Positions 1-9,252 are shown, counted from the first letter of the stretch. The stretch: DNA of 64,000 nt from Aminipila butyrica (GCF_010669305.1 NZ_CP048649.1:2108001-2172000); one strand, 5' to 3'. Numbers and translations: made by a program. Notes: generated from the letters alone by a model not told the origin.

Positions 1-559
1 GTGCTGGCACCATCACTGGGTTGCCCGGCCGCCAGTTAGCTGGTGTAAGCACGTGCTCTGCATCGGTGGTCTGCATGGCCGTGACCAGTCGGAAAATCTC
101 TGGTATGTTTCGACCGTTGGTAAGCGGATACGTAAGGATAGCCCGAATCTTCTGATCCGGATCAATGATAAATACACTGCGAACAGTAGTCTGGGTGCTA
201 ACATCCGGTGCAATCATACCATACTCCCGAGCGATGTCCCCAACCCGATCTACGACGATGGGAAAAGGGATTTGGACGCCCGATACTTCATATATGGAAT
301 TCACCCAGGCTAGATGAGAGGGATTGCTGTCGATGCTCAACCCCAGCAGCTTGGTATTTATCTGCTCAAACTGGTCGTTAAGCTGGGCAAAAGCAATAAA
401 TTCTGAGGTGCAGACCGGCGTAAAATCGCCGGGATGGCTGAAAAAGACCAGCCAGGACCCCTTATAATCCGATAAGGATAAGGGACCAAAGGTGGAATTT
501 GCAGTAAAGGCAGGGGCCGTCATGCCTAGAGTCAGATTGTTTTCCATGATAAAATTCAT
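1..559 (-). CDS. 1-Cys peroxiredoxin (Prx6/AhpC-TSA type), 3' end cut by window edge
   Basis: Thiol peroxidase that reduces peroxides in the cytosol. Reading the minus strand from ATG 559 (or ATG 547, which is better spaced from the AAGGAGG at 562-568) gives about 186 residues up to the window edge. The peroxidatic motif HPGDFTPVCTSEF is visible near residue 45. GRNIPEIFRL and the PANWRPGN segment near the end are typical of the Prx6 (1-Cys) subfamily, whose members are about 215-220 residues, so roughly 30 residues are missing beyond position 1. It is transcribed away from spoVAF. Family is clear; subfamily comes from the C-terminal motifs. Confidence 0.85.
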   Translation of the reverse strand, partial: MNFIMENNLTLGMTAPAFTANSTFGPLSLSDYKGSWLVFFSHPGDFTPVCTSEFIAFAQLNDQFEQINTKLLGLSIDSNPSHLAWVNSIYEVSGVQIPFPIVVDRVGDIAREYGMIAPDVSTQTTVRSVFIIDPDQKIRAILTYPLTNGRNIPEIFRLVTAMQTTDAEHVLTPANWRPGNPVMVPA

Positions 560-653
560 AACCTCCTTCATGCGTCATGTTAAATATCCATAATACTGTA
601 ATATGCGTTCTCTCCATCAGCTATTACAGAAAACTCTGTCCAGAGCAGCTTGA

Positions 654-683
654 TGAATTTTTTTTATGAAAACAGACACACTA
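654..683 (+). promoter_or_regulatory. Possible forespore sigma-G/F-type promoter for spoVAF
   Basis: TGAAT at 654-658 and CACACTA at 677-683 are separated by 18 bases. This resembles the sigma-G pattern (GHATR, about 18 bases, CATNHTA) with one mismatch in each box. A start near 690 would leave a very short leader ending in the GGAGG at 697-701, and would exclude the upstream in-frame ATG at 666. The match is imperfect. Confidence 0.35.
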
Positions 684-707
684 TTTATAAATGTAGGAGG
701 GAACGTT

Positions 708-2183
708 ATGCAGAATAATAATTATTGGGCCGAGACCTTGAAAAGTGCTTTACCCATAGGAGAAAGCTTCGATATTATAGTTCGAGACCTTCAAATTGGC
801 GGCAAGAAAGCGGTCATGTTCTTTGTAAACGGGCTGGTGACTGGAGATACCATGCCCATGGTTATGAGCTACTTACTGAAAATAAAGCCAGAAGAGATGA
901 AAGACCCTACCGATGCCAGCCTCTTCCTCAAGGAAAATCTGCCCTTTTTAGATGCTCAAACAGATTCTCAAGTAGAGTCCATTCTAAAATTTATTTTTTC
1001 CGGCCTCATCGCCTTGGCCGTGGAAGGCTTTAGCGAAGTCATCATTATCGATTCTCGGCATTACCCAAATCGAGGCATTGAAGAGCCCTCCAAAGAAAAA
1101 AGCCTTCGCGGAGCCAAGGATGGCTTTACGGAAGCGTTTATGACCAATATCGCCTTAATTCGGCGTAGAATACGAGATCCTAAACTAATCTTCACCTCAC
1201 ACACGGTAGGCACTGCCACCAGAACCGACGTGAGCTTGGTCTACATGAAGGGAAAAGCCGATGAAGCCCTAGTAAAAAAGATTGCCGATAAGCTGAACAG
1301 CATTACCATAGATGCCGTATCCGTAGGGGATCAGACCATCACCGAGCACATCATCCAAGAAATAGGCCAGAAAAGCTTTTTAGGCTGGCTGAATCCCTAT
1401 CCAAAAGTTCGCTACACCCAGCGACCCGATGTAGCCGCCGCTCATCTGACCGAGGGCAAGATTGCCATCGTTGTAGACACCAGCCCCACAGTAATTCTGC
1501 TGCCTACAGGAATATTTGACTTTCTTCAGGATGTGGATGATTACTATTTCCCCGCCATTACAGGCAACTACTTCCGGCTGCTGCGGGCCTTCAATTTTAT
1601 CGGTATTATCTTTATCACACCACTATACCTTATGTTTGCTCAGGCCTATGTACCCGTATACGATGCCCTAAAGTTCTTTATCCCCCAAGGAGACTTTGCG
1701 ATTTCCCTCTTCTGGCAGTTCATTCTATTGGAGTTGGCCATAGACGGCCTCAAACTGGCCTCTCTAAACACGCCGGACTCCCTAGGTATGTCCCTGTCAG
1801 TAATCGGAGCACTCATCCTTGGCGAACTGGCTATTACCTCTGGGTGGTTCATTCCGCAGACCATCCTCTGTATGGCGGTAGTTGCGCTGGCTAGCTTTAC
1901 GCAGCCCAGCATTGAGCTGGGATACGGCATTAAGTTTATGCGCATCTTCATTCTCATAGGCGTTCAGCTGGGCGCTCACCTCGGAGCCACCTCCTTTGCC
2001 GCAGGTTTGCTGGGAGATTCCTCCATTTCCATTTGTGCCATCGGCGGTGCCGTGGTAGCCACTATCATCGACTTCATCTCCGTAGCTACTACCAAAACCC
2101 TGGCTGGAACCTCCTATCTTTATCCGCTGATGCCCTTTGACGGCAACGCTGTAAAACATCTGTTCTTCCGAACCAAAGCCTGA
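708..2183 (+). CDS. spoVAF: Spore germination protein of the GerA family, stage V sporulation protein AF type
   Basis: 491-residue membrane protein of the GerA-A/SpoVAF family. A soluble N-terminal half (about 1-270) is followed by hydrophobic segments from about residue 285 to the C-terminus. The N-terminal stretch YWAETLKSALPIGESFDIIV and the length (about 490 residues) fit SpoVAF better than GerAA, which carries a longer N-terminus. SpoVAF is an accessory of the SpoVA dipicolinate channel and germinosome in the spore inner membrane. The start at 708 is chosen because AGGAGGG at 695-701 precedes it by 6 bases; the ATG at 666 has no ribosome site. It stands alone, without other spoVA genes, and ends in a strong terminator. 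Confidence 0.82.
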   Translation: MQNNNYWAETLKSALPIGESFDIIVRDLQIGGKKAVMFFVNGLVTGDTMPMVMSYLLKIKPEEMKDPTDASLFLKENLPFLDAQTDSQVESILKFIFSGLIALAVEGFSEVIIIDSRHYPNRGIEEPSKEKSLRGAKDGFTEAFMTNIALIRRRIRDPKLIFTSHTVGTATRTDVSLVYMKGKADEALVKKIADKLNSITIDAVSVGDQTITEHIIQEIGQKSFLGWLNPYPKVRYTQRPDVAAAHLTEGKIAIVVDTSPTVILLPTGIFDFLQDVDDYYFPAITGNYFRLLRAFNFIGIIFITPLYLMFAQAYVPVYDALKFFIPQGDFAISLFWQFILLELAIDGLKLASLNTPDSLGMSLSVIGALILGELAITSGWFIPQTILCMAVVALASFTQPSIELGYGIKFMRIFILIGVQLGAHLGATSFAAGLLGDSSISICAIGGAVVATIIDFISVATTKTLAGTSYLYPLMPFDGNAVKHLFFRTKA

Positions 2184-2198
2184 CTCAAAAACGAAGTA

Positions 2199-2229
2199 TG
2201 GCGTAGCCTAAAAGCTACGCCATTTTTTT
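2199..2229 (+). terminator. Intrinsic terminator after spoVAF
   Basis: A perfect 9-bp stem, TGGCGTAGC (2199-2207) with GCTACGCCA (2214-2222), 6-base loop, followed by seven T (2223-2229). Confidence 0.9.
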
Positions 2230-2266
2230 CAGGTATCGGCTGATTCAACTGCATTCATTAATATCT

Positions 2267-2779
2267 CTATACTTCAACGATGTGATTAAGTAAGAGGTCC
2301 TTTAAACCAATGATTTTACTTCCTTTGCTTTCGTAATAGGCCAGCATTTCGTCAATTTTCCTTTTATCATAACTGGTAATACAATCTGATAGGACATTAA
2401 CGCCATAATTTGCTTTGCATAAGTTATAGCAGGTTGATTTAACACAAGCAGCAGCGTCCGCACCTGCTATATAAAAATCACCTATTTCATTTTTATTAAT
2501 AAAATCTGTAAAGCCTTCACTGCTTAATGCATTTCCTTTATATTTTGTAAAAACATTTTTTGAGACGATTTTTAGGTCTGAAGCAAATTCAGCCCCCTGT
2601 GTATTGGGTTTGAAAGTCCTTGTGCCAGCTGACAAATTTTCATGCCTGATATAAATCACATGAATATTATTATTAACTGCCCAATCAATCGCTTTATTGA
2701 TATTATCAATGATATCCTTGTAATTCTTTGTTATGTCATTTTGAATATCAATTATTACTAAAGCTTTTTTCTGCATCAT
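2267..2779 (-). CDS. Isochorismatase-family cysteine hydrolase
   Basis: 170-residue cytosolic hydrolase of the isochorismatase/nicotinamidase fold. The catalytic triad is readable: Asp11 in VIIDIQND, Lys79 (FTKYKGNAL) and Cys112 in AGADAAACVKST. Substrate is unknown; relatives hydrolyse nicotinamide, isochorismate, carbamoyl-sarcosine and similar amides. AGGAGG sits 4 bases before the ATG at 2779. It is divergent from a WYL regulator 116 bp away, so that regulator may control it. Base composition is more AT-rich than neighbouring genes, as is the regulator gene, which could mean the pair was acquired together. Confidence 0.82.
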   Translation of the reverse strand: MMQKKALVIIDIQNDITKNYKDIIDNINKAIDWAVNNNIHVIYIRHENLSAGTRTFKPNTQGAEFASDLKIVSKNVFTKYKGNALSSEGFTDFINKNEIGDFYIAGADAAACVKSTCYNLCKANYGVNVLSDCITSYDKRKIDEMLAYYESKGSKIIGLKDLLLNHIVEV

Positions 2780-2833
2780 GTTGCCTCCTGATAGGTAGAT
2801 TGATTCGTTTTCTTTTTTATTGTATCATGTAAT

Positions 2834-2866
2834 TGTTGACAACAGTATGGCAATAATCCGTAATAA
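2834..2866. promoter_or_regulatory. Intergenic promoter candidate with TGTTGACAACA inverted repeat
   Basis: Between the divergent hydrolase and WYL-regulator genes lies the perfect inverted repeat TGTTG-A-CAACA (2834-2844). It contains TTGACA (2836-2841), which could serve as a -35 box for the regulator gene with TAATAA (2861-2866) as -10, though the 19-base spacing is long. An operator overlapping the -35 box is a reasonable reading. Confidence 0.4.
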
Positions 2867-2895
2867 TAAAAAGAAATTTTGAAAGGTGGTTACCG

Positions 2896-3828
2896 ATGAA
2901 AGTAGACAGGCTTGTTAGCATTATTATGATTCTCCTCGATAAAGAGCGTATAGGCGCACAGGAGTTAGCAGCTATGTTTGAAGTTTCACCCCGCACAATC
3001 TACCGTGACATGGACGCGATCAACATGGCAGGTATTCCTGTTCACTCAACATCGGGGGTGGGCGGAGGCTTTGAAATCATGGAGAAATACAAGATTGATA
3101 GAAAAGTTTTTTCCACTACCGACCTTTCCGCTATCTTGATGGGGCTTTCCAATCTTTCCAATATGATGCGAGGGGATGAACTGGTAAACGCCCTGGCGAA
3201 AGTCAAGAGTTTTATCCCCGCTGATAAAGCGCAGGACATTGAATTAAAAGCAAATCAAATTTATATAGATTTAAGTCCGTGGATGGGCAACAGGAACCTA
3301 CAATCAGATTTAGAAGTCCTTAAGACGGCTTTGCAGGAAAGCAAGCTGCTGACCTTTGAATATGCAGACCGCTATGGAAATAAAACTGCCCGAACAGTTG
3401 AGCCGTATCAGCTTGTATTGAAAAATAGTCATTGGTACTGGCAAGGGTATTGCCATAAAAGAAATGATTTTCGCTTATTCAAATTATCCCGCACATCAAA
3501 CCTACAAATACAAAAGGAAATTTTTACACCACGAGATTATCAAAAACCGCAGTTAGATTTTACTGATATGTTAGCAACGATGCAAACAAAAATAAAAATT
3601 CGTATTCATCAATCTATCATGGACCGAGTACTTGATTTTTGCACCTATGAACACTTTTCGCCAGACGGTGAAGAGCATTACCTTGTTCGTTTTCCTTTCA
3701 TAGAGAACGAATACTATTACAATATTCTTTTCAGTTTTGGCGATAAATGCGAGTGTGTAGAGCCGTTACATATCCGCACAGAGATGAAGCGCAGACTACG
3801 TGACATGGCTGTCTTATACGAAAACTAG
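2896..3828 (+). CDS. WYL-domain transcriptional regulator with N-terminal HTH (YafY/DeoR-like)
   Basis: 310 residues. A DeoR-type helix-turn-helix occupies about residues 1-60 (AAMFEVSPRTIYRDMDAI is the recognition region), followed by a linker and a WYL ligand-sensing domain of about 140-300, including the FEYADRYGN and RTVEPYQLVLKNSHWYWQGYC segments typical of the family. Such proteins act as effector-responsive repressors or activators. The gene diverges from the isochorismatase-fold hydrolase, its likely target. GGTGG precedes the ATG. A strong bidirectional terminator follows directly. Effector unknown. Confidence 0.85.
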   Translation: MKVDRLVSIIMILLDKERIGAQELAAMFEVSPRTIYRDMDAINMAGIPVHSTSGVGGGFEIMEKYKIDRKVFSTTDLSAILMGLSNLSNMMRGDELVNALAKVKSFIPADKAQDIELKANQIYIDLSPWMGNRNLQSDLEVLKTALQESKLLTFEYADRYGNKTARTVEPYQLVLKNSHWYWQGYCHKRNDFRLFKLSRTSNLQIQKEIFTPRDYQKPQLDFTDMLATMQTKIKIRIHQSIMDRVLDFCTYEHFSPDGEEHYLVRFPFIENEYYYNILFSFGDKCECVEPLHIRTEMKRRLRDMAVLYEN

Positions 3829-3868
3829 AACAAGCGTATCGTTCACCTGAAACGATACGCTTGTTTTA
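3829..3868. terminator. Strong hairpin terminator between the WYL gene and pyrD
   Basis: A perfect 15-bp stem (3829-3843 with 3851-3865) with a 7-base loop and a short T run on the plus strand (3864-3867). It separates the convergent WYL gene and pyr operon and may serve both. Confidence 0.8.
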
Positions 3869-3882
3869 GATATGCTGGTTGT

Positions 3883-4794
3883 CTATCCCTGAAAAGCCTG
3901 ACGAATGTCCGCAATGGTCTTAAAGCCCTGCTCCTCCATATAGGCTTCCAGTTCCTCCAGAATATCCACTGGCGCCGTCGGATTCACCAATGCCGCCGTA
4001 CCGACAGAAATCACGTCAGCCCCAGCCATAATAAATTCTGCTGCATCCTCACCAGTCATAATGCCCCCCAAACCCATGATGGGAATCTGCACCGCCCGCC
4101 GTACTTGATAGACCATCCGCACGGCCACCGGCTTGATAGCTGGGCCGGAAAAGCCTCCCATGATGTTAGCTAACACCGGTTTTTTCCGCTGTACATCAAT
4201 CTTCATCCCTAGCAAGGTGTTAATGAGAGAGATGCCATCGGCACCTTCGGCCTCTACCGCCTTGGCAATCTCTGTAATATCTGTTACATTTGGGGTCAGC
4301 TTAACCAAGATGGGTTTTTTGCTCACGCTCTTGACTGCTCGGGTAATCTCTGCCGCCATCCGGGGATCTGTGCCAAAGCCAATGCCGCCTTCTTTTACAT
4401 TCGGGCAGGAAATGTTAATTTCCAACATGGCCACATCGGTTTCACTGAGCTTTTCCACTGCCAGGCAGTATTCCTCCGCCGTCCGTCCCGCTACATTGGC
4501 GATGACCGGCGTAGAAAACTGCTTTAAATAAGCCAGCTCATCCGCTATGAAGGCGTCTGCACCGGGATTTTGCAACCCCACTGCGTTTAACATGCCTCCG
4601 TAAGTCTCCCCAATTCGTGGGGTGGGATTGCCCGCCCACGGTTCACTGGCCACCCCTTTTGTGACCACCGCACCCAGCCGTCCAATATCATAAAACTGGC
4701 CGCTATCCCTTGCTGAAAAGGTCCCCGAAGCCGTCGTCACCGGATTTTTCATCTCAATACCGGCAAACTGCACGCTCAAATCAAGTTTACGCAT
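3883..4794 (-). CDS. pyrD: Dihydroorotate dehydrogenase B, catalytic subunit
   Basis: 303-residue FMN enzyme oxidising dihydroorotate to orotate, the fourth step of UMP synthesis. Class 1B is indicated by the catalytic cysteine in EINISCPNVKEGG and by the adjacent pyrK, which passes electrons to NAD+. The start is taken at ATG 4794 (MRKLDLSV), preceded by GAGGAGGTGG; a longer frame upstream would run deep into pyrK and carries no family-like sequence. It overlaps the end of pyrK by 8 bases, which implies translational coupling. Last gene of the pyr operon. Confidence 0.95.
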   Translation of the reverse strand: MRKLDLSVQFAGIEMKNPVTTASGTFSARDSGQFYDIGRLGAVVTKGVASEPWAGNPTPRIGETYGGMLNAVGLQNPGADAFIADELAYLKQFSTPVIANVAGRTAEEYCLAVEKLSETDVAMLEINISCPNVKEGGIGFGTDPRMAAEITRAVKSVSKKPILVKLTPNVTDITEIAKAVEAEGADGISLINTLLGMKIDVQRKKPVLANIMGGFSGPAIKPVAVRMVYQVRRAVQIPIMGLGGIMTGEDAAEFIMAGADVISVGTAALVNPTAPVDILEELEAYMEEQGFKTIADIRQAFQG

Positions 4795-5596
4795 CCCAGG
4801 CCACCTCCTCTCCAAAAAACACTGGCCCGTGTTTACATACGCCCTTCTGCTGAATTTCCACACCAGCCTCGGTGACGACCTTAATCTTGCAGGTGCAGCC
4901 TACACAAGCCCCATAGCCACAACCCATGCGCTCCTCCAGGGATACCTGACAGGAAAGCTGTTGCTGCTGACACCACTGACTGAGGGCCCGCAGCATAACC
5001 TTAGGCCCACAGGCGAAATATTCCTGAGCCAAAATCTCTTTTTCCTGAATGAGCTCCAGCACATTGCCATGAAAGCCAATCGTCCCGCGGTCAGTAGCAA
5101 TATGAACCGACTGACAAAAGCCCTTCAGCTCCTGAATTAAAAAAGCCTCCTCGGGGAAGCCTACCACAGCAGTAACCTCCGCGCCTTGCTCCTGAAGCCG
5201 TTTGGCCAGCAACACCATAGGCGGAACGCCAATCCCGCCTCCTACCAAGGCGACTTTCTTTCCCCTATAGTCGCAAGTATGGTGTTCCAGCTCTTCTCCT
5301 TCTATAAAATAGCCATTCCCTAAAGGGGTACTGACACGAATATCATCTTGCTCCTTATAAGCCGATAGGGCCTTGGTTCCCTTGCCCACTACCTTGTATA
5401 CCAGAGTCATACAGCCTTCTTCTATATCACAGATACTGATGGGCCGGGGCAACAACATACTTTTATCTGCCAGATACAGATTGACAAACTGGCCCGGCTT
5501 GGCTTGTCCAAGTTCCGGGGATTGAATCTGCATTTTATATATATCCCTTGCGATGGCCTCATTGCAGGCCACCTTTCCACATATAATCTTCTTCAT
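4787..5596 (-). CDS. pyrK: Dihydroorotate dehydrogenase B, electron-transfer subunit
   Basis: 269-residue FAD/[2Fe-2S] protein that links PyrD to NAD+. The flavin-binding LLPRPISICDIEEG region lies near residue 50 and the nucleotide-binding VALVGGGIGVPP near 115. The iron-sulfur cysteines sit in MGCGYGACVGCTCKIKV plus a downstream GVCKHGPVF. Length and order match the family. A GGTGGAG ribosome site precedes ATG 5596. Located between pyrF and pyrD. Confidence 0.95.
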   Translation of the reverse strand: MKKIICGKVACNEAIARDIYKMQIQSPELGQAKPGQFVNLYLADKSMLLPRPISICDIEEGCMTLVYKVVGKGTKALSAYKEQDDIRVSTPLGNGYFIEGEELEHHTCDYRGKKVALVGGGIGVPPMVLLAKRLQEQGAEVTAVVGFPEEAFLIQELKGFCQSVHIATDRGTIGFHGNVLELIQEKEILAQEYFACGPKVMLRALSQWCQQQQLSCQVSLEERMGCGYGACVGCTCKIKVVTEAGVEIQQKGVCKHGPVFFGEEVAWDA

Positions 5597-5618
5597 AACT
5601 ACTCCACCTTGTATTATA

Positions 5619-6518
5619 CTATCTCAGGTCGTTCTTCATGGCCAAAGCAGCGTCTCTGGCCGCCTCGCCTACCTTGTCTCCGTACCTGCTGTCCTTTTTA
5701 TAGGCCGCCGTAATGCCTCTGGAGGAATTGACAATACAGCCTCTGCCCTCTTTATCAAAGAATCCCCGCAAATCGGCTCCAGTGCCTCCCTGAGCCCCAT
5801 AGCCCGGCACTAAGAAGAAGGTCTGTGGCATCAGCTTTCTCAGCTTCTCTCCCTGTTCTTTGTGGGTGGCCCCTACCACAGCACCGATACGACTGTATCC
5901 TAACGTTCCCATAGACTGCCGGCCCCATTCCTCCACCAGTTCCGCTACCCGCTCATAGATGGTATGTCCGTCAACCACGATATCCTGGAGCTGACTGCTG
6001 GATGGATTGCTGGTTTTCACCAGCACAAATATGCCCCGGTCCTTTTTGTTGCAGGCATCTATAAAAGGTTGAATGCCGTCCACTCCCAGGTATGGGTTAA
6101 CCGTAATCCAATCTTCCTGCCAAAGGTCAAATTCTTCCCCTTCGATATCGGTGCCGCCGATGTGGGCCGCATACGCCGCCGCCGTGGAAGAAATATCTCC
6201 TCTCTTGATATCACCGATGACAATCAAGCCCTTTTCTGCTGCATAACGAATGGTGTCGGCATAGGCCTTAAGCCCTTCCAGGCCGTACTTTTCGTACATG
6301 GCTATCTGCGGCTTAACGGCAGGCACAATATCTGCCACACTGTCGATAATTTCCTTATTAAAGGCGGTGAATATACGGCCCACTGCTTCTGGTGTCTTTC
6401 CATACTGTTCAAACAAGTTCGCCTTCAAGGAGCCTGGCATCATCTCCAGAGTAGGGTCCAGACCTACCACGGTAGGGTTATTTAGTTCATCAATCTTTTT
6501 AAGTAGTGAATCGATCAT
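5619..6518 (-). CDS. pyrF: Orotidine 5'-phosphate decarboxylase, long (type 2) form
   Basis: 299-residue TIM-barrel enzyme converting OMP to UMP, the last step of the pathway. The catalytic motif VIGDIKRGDISSTA is present. The N-terminal NPTVVGLDPTLEMMPG and the length of about 300 residues mark the type 2 branch rather than the 230-residue type 1 form. AAGGAGGT precedes ATG 6518. Between pyrC and pyrK; the 56-base gap to pyrC holds nothing further that I recognise. Confidence 0.95.
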   Translation of the reverse strand: MIDSLLKKIDELNNPTVVGLDPTLEMMPGSLKANLFEQYGKTPEAVGRIFTAFNKEIIDSVADIVPAVKPQIAMYEKYGLEGLKAYADTIRYAAEKGLIVIGDIKRGDISSTAAAYAAHIGGTDIEGEEFDLWQEDWITVNPYLGVDGIQPFIDACNKKDRGIFVLVKTSNPSSSQLQDIVVDGHTIYERVAELVEEWGRQSMGTLGYSRIGAVVGATHKEQGEKLRKLMPQTFFLVPGYGAQGGTGADLRGFFDKEGRGCIVNSSRGITAAYKKDSRYGDKVGEAARDAALAMKNDLR

Positions 6519-6574
6519 CGCGTACCTCCTTCTTTCTGCATACAGCAGCTGCTGTTCGCCTAAAATTTATGCGG

Positions 6575-7876
6575 CTACTCAGCCGCATAAATGATTGTTC
6601 CGTTTACTATTGTGTGGGTAACCTTGCCGTAGACTTTCATCCCAGCAAAGGGTGTATTTCTTCCCTTGGAGGCAAACTCTTCCTCCCGAATCTCCCATTG
6701 CTGATTCACGTCGATAATGGCCAGGTCTGCTATCTTGCCCACGCCCAGGCTGCCTCTGTCCAATCCCAGGATTTCAGCCGGCTTACAGCTCATTCTATCA
6801 ACTAAATCCAATGGCGTCAAGACACCGCCCTGAACCAGAACAGTATAGCTTACCGCAAAGGAAGTCTCCAGTCCCACTACGCCGTTCATGGCCTGCTCAT
6901 ACCCACAGTCTTTTTCTTCCCGGCTGTGGGGAGCGTGATCCGTCGCTATAACATCCAGAGTTCCATCCTGCAACGCTCGTTTGACCGCCTCTACGTCTTC
7001 CTTTCGCCGGAGAGGGGGATTCATCTTTCGATTTCCGTCCCTGCCGATGCTGCTTTTATCCAGCAGAAAGTAGTGGGGAGCTGTTTCCGCCGTAACCGGA
7101 ATCCCATCTGCCTTGGCCCGGCGGATAATCTCTAAACTGCCTTCCGTACTGATGTGGCATAAGTGAATGGGGCTGTCCGCTTCTTTGGCCAACATAATGT
7201 CTCTGGCCACAATCAGCTCCTCCCCGATGGAAGTCCCTGCCAAGCTGTCATCCTCTGTGTGGGAAAAAACCAGAAGGCCCAGCGCCTTTCCAGCCCGAAT
7301 GCCTTGGAGCATGGTGGCTGCATCCATGACAGAGCGGCCATCTTCGCTGATGGCACAAATGCCCTTGCCGATCAGATTCTTGCAGCGGGTCTGCGCAGCA
7401 ACCATCCCCTGGAGGTCTGCCAGTTCCTGCCCCTTCTGGCCCCTGGTAATGCTGCCTACAGACAGCACATTAACCCCACAAGCTGTCTTGGCTTTATCGT
7501 CAATGTAGGTCACCACCTCTGGGCTGTCGATGATAGGCTTGGTGTTGGGCATGCAGCACACGGTGGTAACACCACCTTTGGCTGCGGCCTGACAGCCTGT
7601 AAAAATATCTTCTTTATATTCCTGCCCAGGCTCTCTCAAATGGACATGGAGGTCGATGAGACCAGGAACCACCCACTTGCCTGTAGCATCGATTTCCTTC
7701 ACCGTCTCTTCCCCATTCTGGGCTGGTATCTGCTCGGCCCAGGCCGGCAGCCTGCCTCGTGTTTCTCCACCCGTCTTTATACAAACAATCTGCTGTCCTT
7801 CTACGTAAAGATCTCCTGCTGCTTCTAAACCAGAATCCGGGTCCAGGATTAGCCCGTTCTTTACCAGAATTCTCAT
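6575..7876 (-). CDS. pyrC: Dihydroorotase
   Basis: 433-residue amidohydrolase closing carbamoyl-aspartate to dihydroorotate. Zinc-binding DLHVHLREPGQEYKED near residue 73, then GGVTTVCCMPNTKP, and a C-terminal DVIATDHAPHSREEKD are all characteristic of the class I enzyme. Its ribosome site (AAAGGAGA) lies inside the last codons of pyrI, and the start is 3 bases after the pyrI stop, so translation is probably coupled. Confidence 0.95.
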   Translation of the reverse strand: MRILVKNGLILDPDSGLEAAGDLYVEGQQIVCIKTGGETRGRLPAWAEQIPAQNGEETVKEIDATGKWVVPGLIDLHVHLREPGQEYKEDIFTGCQAAAKGGVTTVCCMPNTKPIIDSPEVVTYIDDKAKTACGVNVLSVGSITRGQKGQELADLQGMVAAQTRCKNLIGKGICAISEDGRSVMDAATMLQGIRAGKALGLLVFSHTEDDSLAGTSIGEELIVARDIMLAKEADSPIHLCHISTEGSLEIIRRAKADGIPVTAETAPHYFLLDKSSIGRDGNRKMNPPLRRKEDVEAVKRALQDGTLDVIATDHAPHSREEKDCGYEQAMNGVVGLETSFAVSYTVLVQGGVLTPLDLVDRMSCKPAEILGLDRGSLGVGKIADLAIIDVNQQWEIREEEFASKGRNTPFAGMKVYGKVTHTIVNGTIIYAAE

Positions 7877-7879
7877 AGC

Positions 7880-8311
7880 TTAATAATCTCCTTTCATGCA
7901 GACAATCTCATCGCAGTATTCACACCGATATTCTCGATTCTCGGCATCGATTAGGTGGAAGATGTGCGGGGCGTTGATCTCCACCGAAGTAACACAGCGC
8001 GGGTTTTTGCACTTAATTACGTTGGTTACCCGCTCTGGCACCTGCAACTCAATCTTCTTGATAATCTGTCCGTTTTCAATGATATTTACTGTGGCGTTGG
8101 GCTCAATAAGACCCAGCACATCTAAATTTACGTCAATTACATTTTGAATCTTGACAATATCTTTTTTCCCATGTTTCTTGCTGCTGGCGTTCATAATAAA
8201 GGCTACGGTGTTGTTAGCCAAATCGATATCCAGATATTCCAGAATTTTGGCGCCCAGACCGGCAGTGATGTGGTCGATAACGATTCCTTTTTCGATACTG
8301 TTTACTAACAT
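7880..8311 (-). CDS. pyrI: Aspartate carbamoyltransferase regulatory subunit
   Basis: 143-residue regulatory chain that binds nucleotides and joins catalytic trimers. The C-terminal zinc site has its four cysteines in CKNPRCVTS and YRCEYCDE. The N-terminal allosteric domain (residues 1-95) contains the conserved DHITAGLGAKIL. It directly follows pyrB with an 11-base gap, so this ATCase is the holoenzyme (B2R3-like) type and probably feedback-regulated by nucleotides. Confidence 0.95.
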   Translation of the reverse strand: MLVNSIEKGIVIDHITAGLGAKILEYLDIDLANNTVAFIMNASSKKHGKKDIVKIQNVIDVNLDVLGLIEPNATVNIIENGQIIKKIELQVPERVTNVIKCKNPRCVTSVEINAPHIFHLIDAENREYRCEYCDEIVCMKGDY

Positions 8312-8322
8312 AATTCTCCTCC

Positions 8323-9252
8323 TTAACCTTCTATTCCAAGCAAGCTCATAATCAGAGCCATGCGGACAAACATGCCGTTTTTGGCCTGCACAAAGTACAT
8401 GGCCCGCGGGTCCTCGTCCACCTCTACAGCAATTTCATTTACTCGCGGCAGCGGATGGAGGACAATCATCTTTTCCTTGGCCAGCTTCATCTTGCTCTTG
8501 TCCAGGATATATGTATCCTTTAAGCGGATGTAATCTTCCTCATTGAAGAACCGTTCCTTCTGCACTCTGGTCATGTAAAGCACATCCAGCTTCGGCAGGG
8601 CTTCCTGAAAGCTGCGGACTTCTTCAAACTCAATGCCGTTTTTCATCAAGATTTCTTTTCTCACGTAATCTGGTATCCGCAGTTCTTCTGGGGAGATGAG
8701 AACGAATTTTACGTTTTTATATCTGGAAAGCGCCTTGATTAGGGAATGGACCGTTCGGCCAAACTTTAAGTCCCCGCAGCAGCCTACAGTAATGTTATCA
8801 AATCCGTTTAAGGTCCGCCGGATAGTTAGCAGATCTGTCAAGGTCTGTGTAGGATGCTGATGGCCTCCGTCTCCAGCGTTGATTACTGGCATTTCTGTAC
8901 TGTGAGCAGCTACTTTAGGGGCACCCTCCTTCGGGTGTCTCATAACCGCCAAATCAGCGTAACAGGCTACCGTCTTGATGGTGTCGGCAATGCTCTCTCC
9001 TTTGGCTACAGAGCTGGAGTTTGGCTCAGAAAAGCCAATAACCTGACCGCCCAGCCGAAGCATAGCCGCCTCAAAGCTGAAACGCGTCCTGGTGCTGGGT
9101 TCGTAAAACAACGTGGCCAACAGCTTGCCGTCACAGGCATGAACATACTTGGCAGGGTCCTCTATAATCCGATCAGCTAAATCAAACATATCTTCCAGCT
9201 CTTTTATAGAGAAGTCCATGGGTTCCAACAAATCTCTACCTTTTAACATCAT
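8323..9252 (-). CDS. pyrB: Aspartate carbamoyltransferase catalytic subunit
   Basis: 309-residue enzyme joining carbamoyl phosphate to aspartate, the first committed pyrimidine step. The carbamoyl-phosphate loop EPSTRTRFSFEAAMLRLGG near residue 51, KGESIADTIKT near 83, and HPTQTLTDLLTI near 133 are all intact. AGGAG lies 6 bases before ATG 9252. First structural gene of the operon, behind the leader peptide and attenuator. Confidence 0.96.
   Translation of the reverse strand: MMLKGRDLLEPMDFSIKELEDMFDLADRIIEDPAKYVHACDGKLLATLFYEPSTRTRFSFEAAMLRLGGQVIGFSEPNSSSVAKGESIADTIKTVACYADLAVMRHPKEGAPKVAAHSTEMPVINAGDGGHQHPTQTLTDLLTIRRTLNGFDNITVGCCGDLKFGRTVHSLIKALSRYKNVKFVLISPEELRIPDYVRKEILMKNGIEFEEVRSFQEALPKLDVLYMTRVQKERFFNEEDYIRLKDTYILDKSKMKLAKEKMIVLHPLPRVNEIAVEVDEDPRAMYFVQAKNGMFVRMALIMSLLGIEG

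Noticed and set aside
53..313. 86-codon plus-strand frame at the window start
   Set aside because: Antisense to the peroxiredoxin gene, which has clear family motifs.
7163..7828. 221-codon plus-strand frame opposite pyrC
   Set aside because: Antisense shadow of a clear dihydroorotase; no ribosome site and no protein-like pattern.
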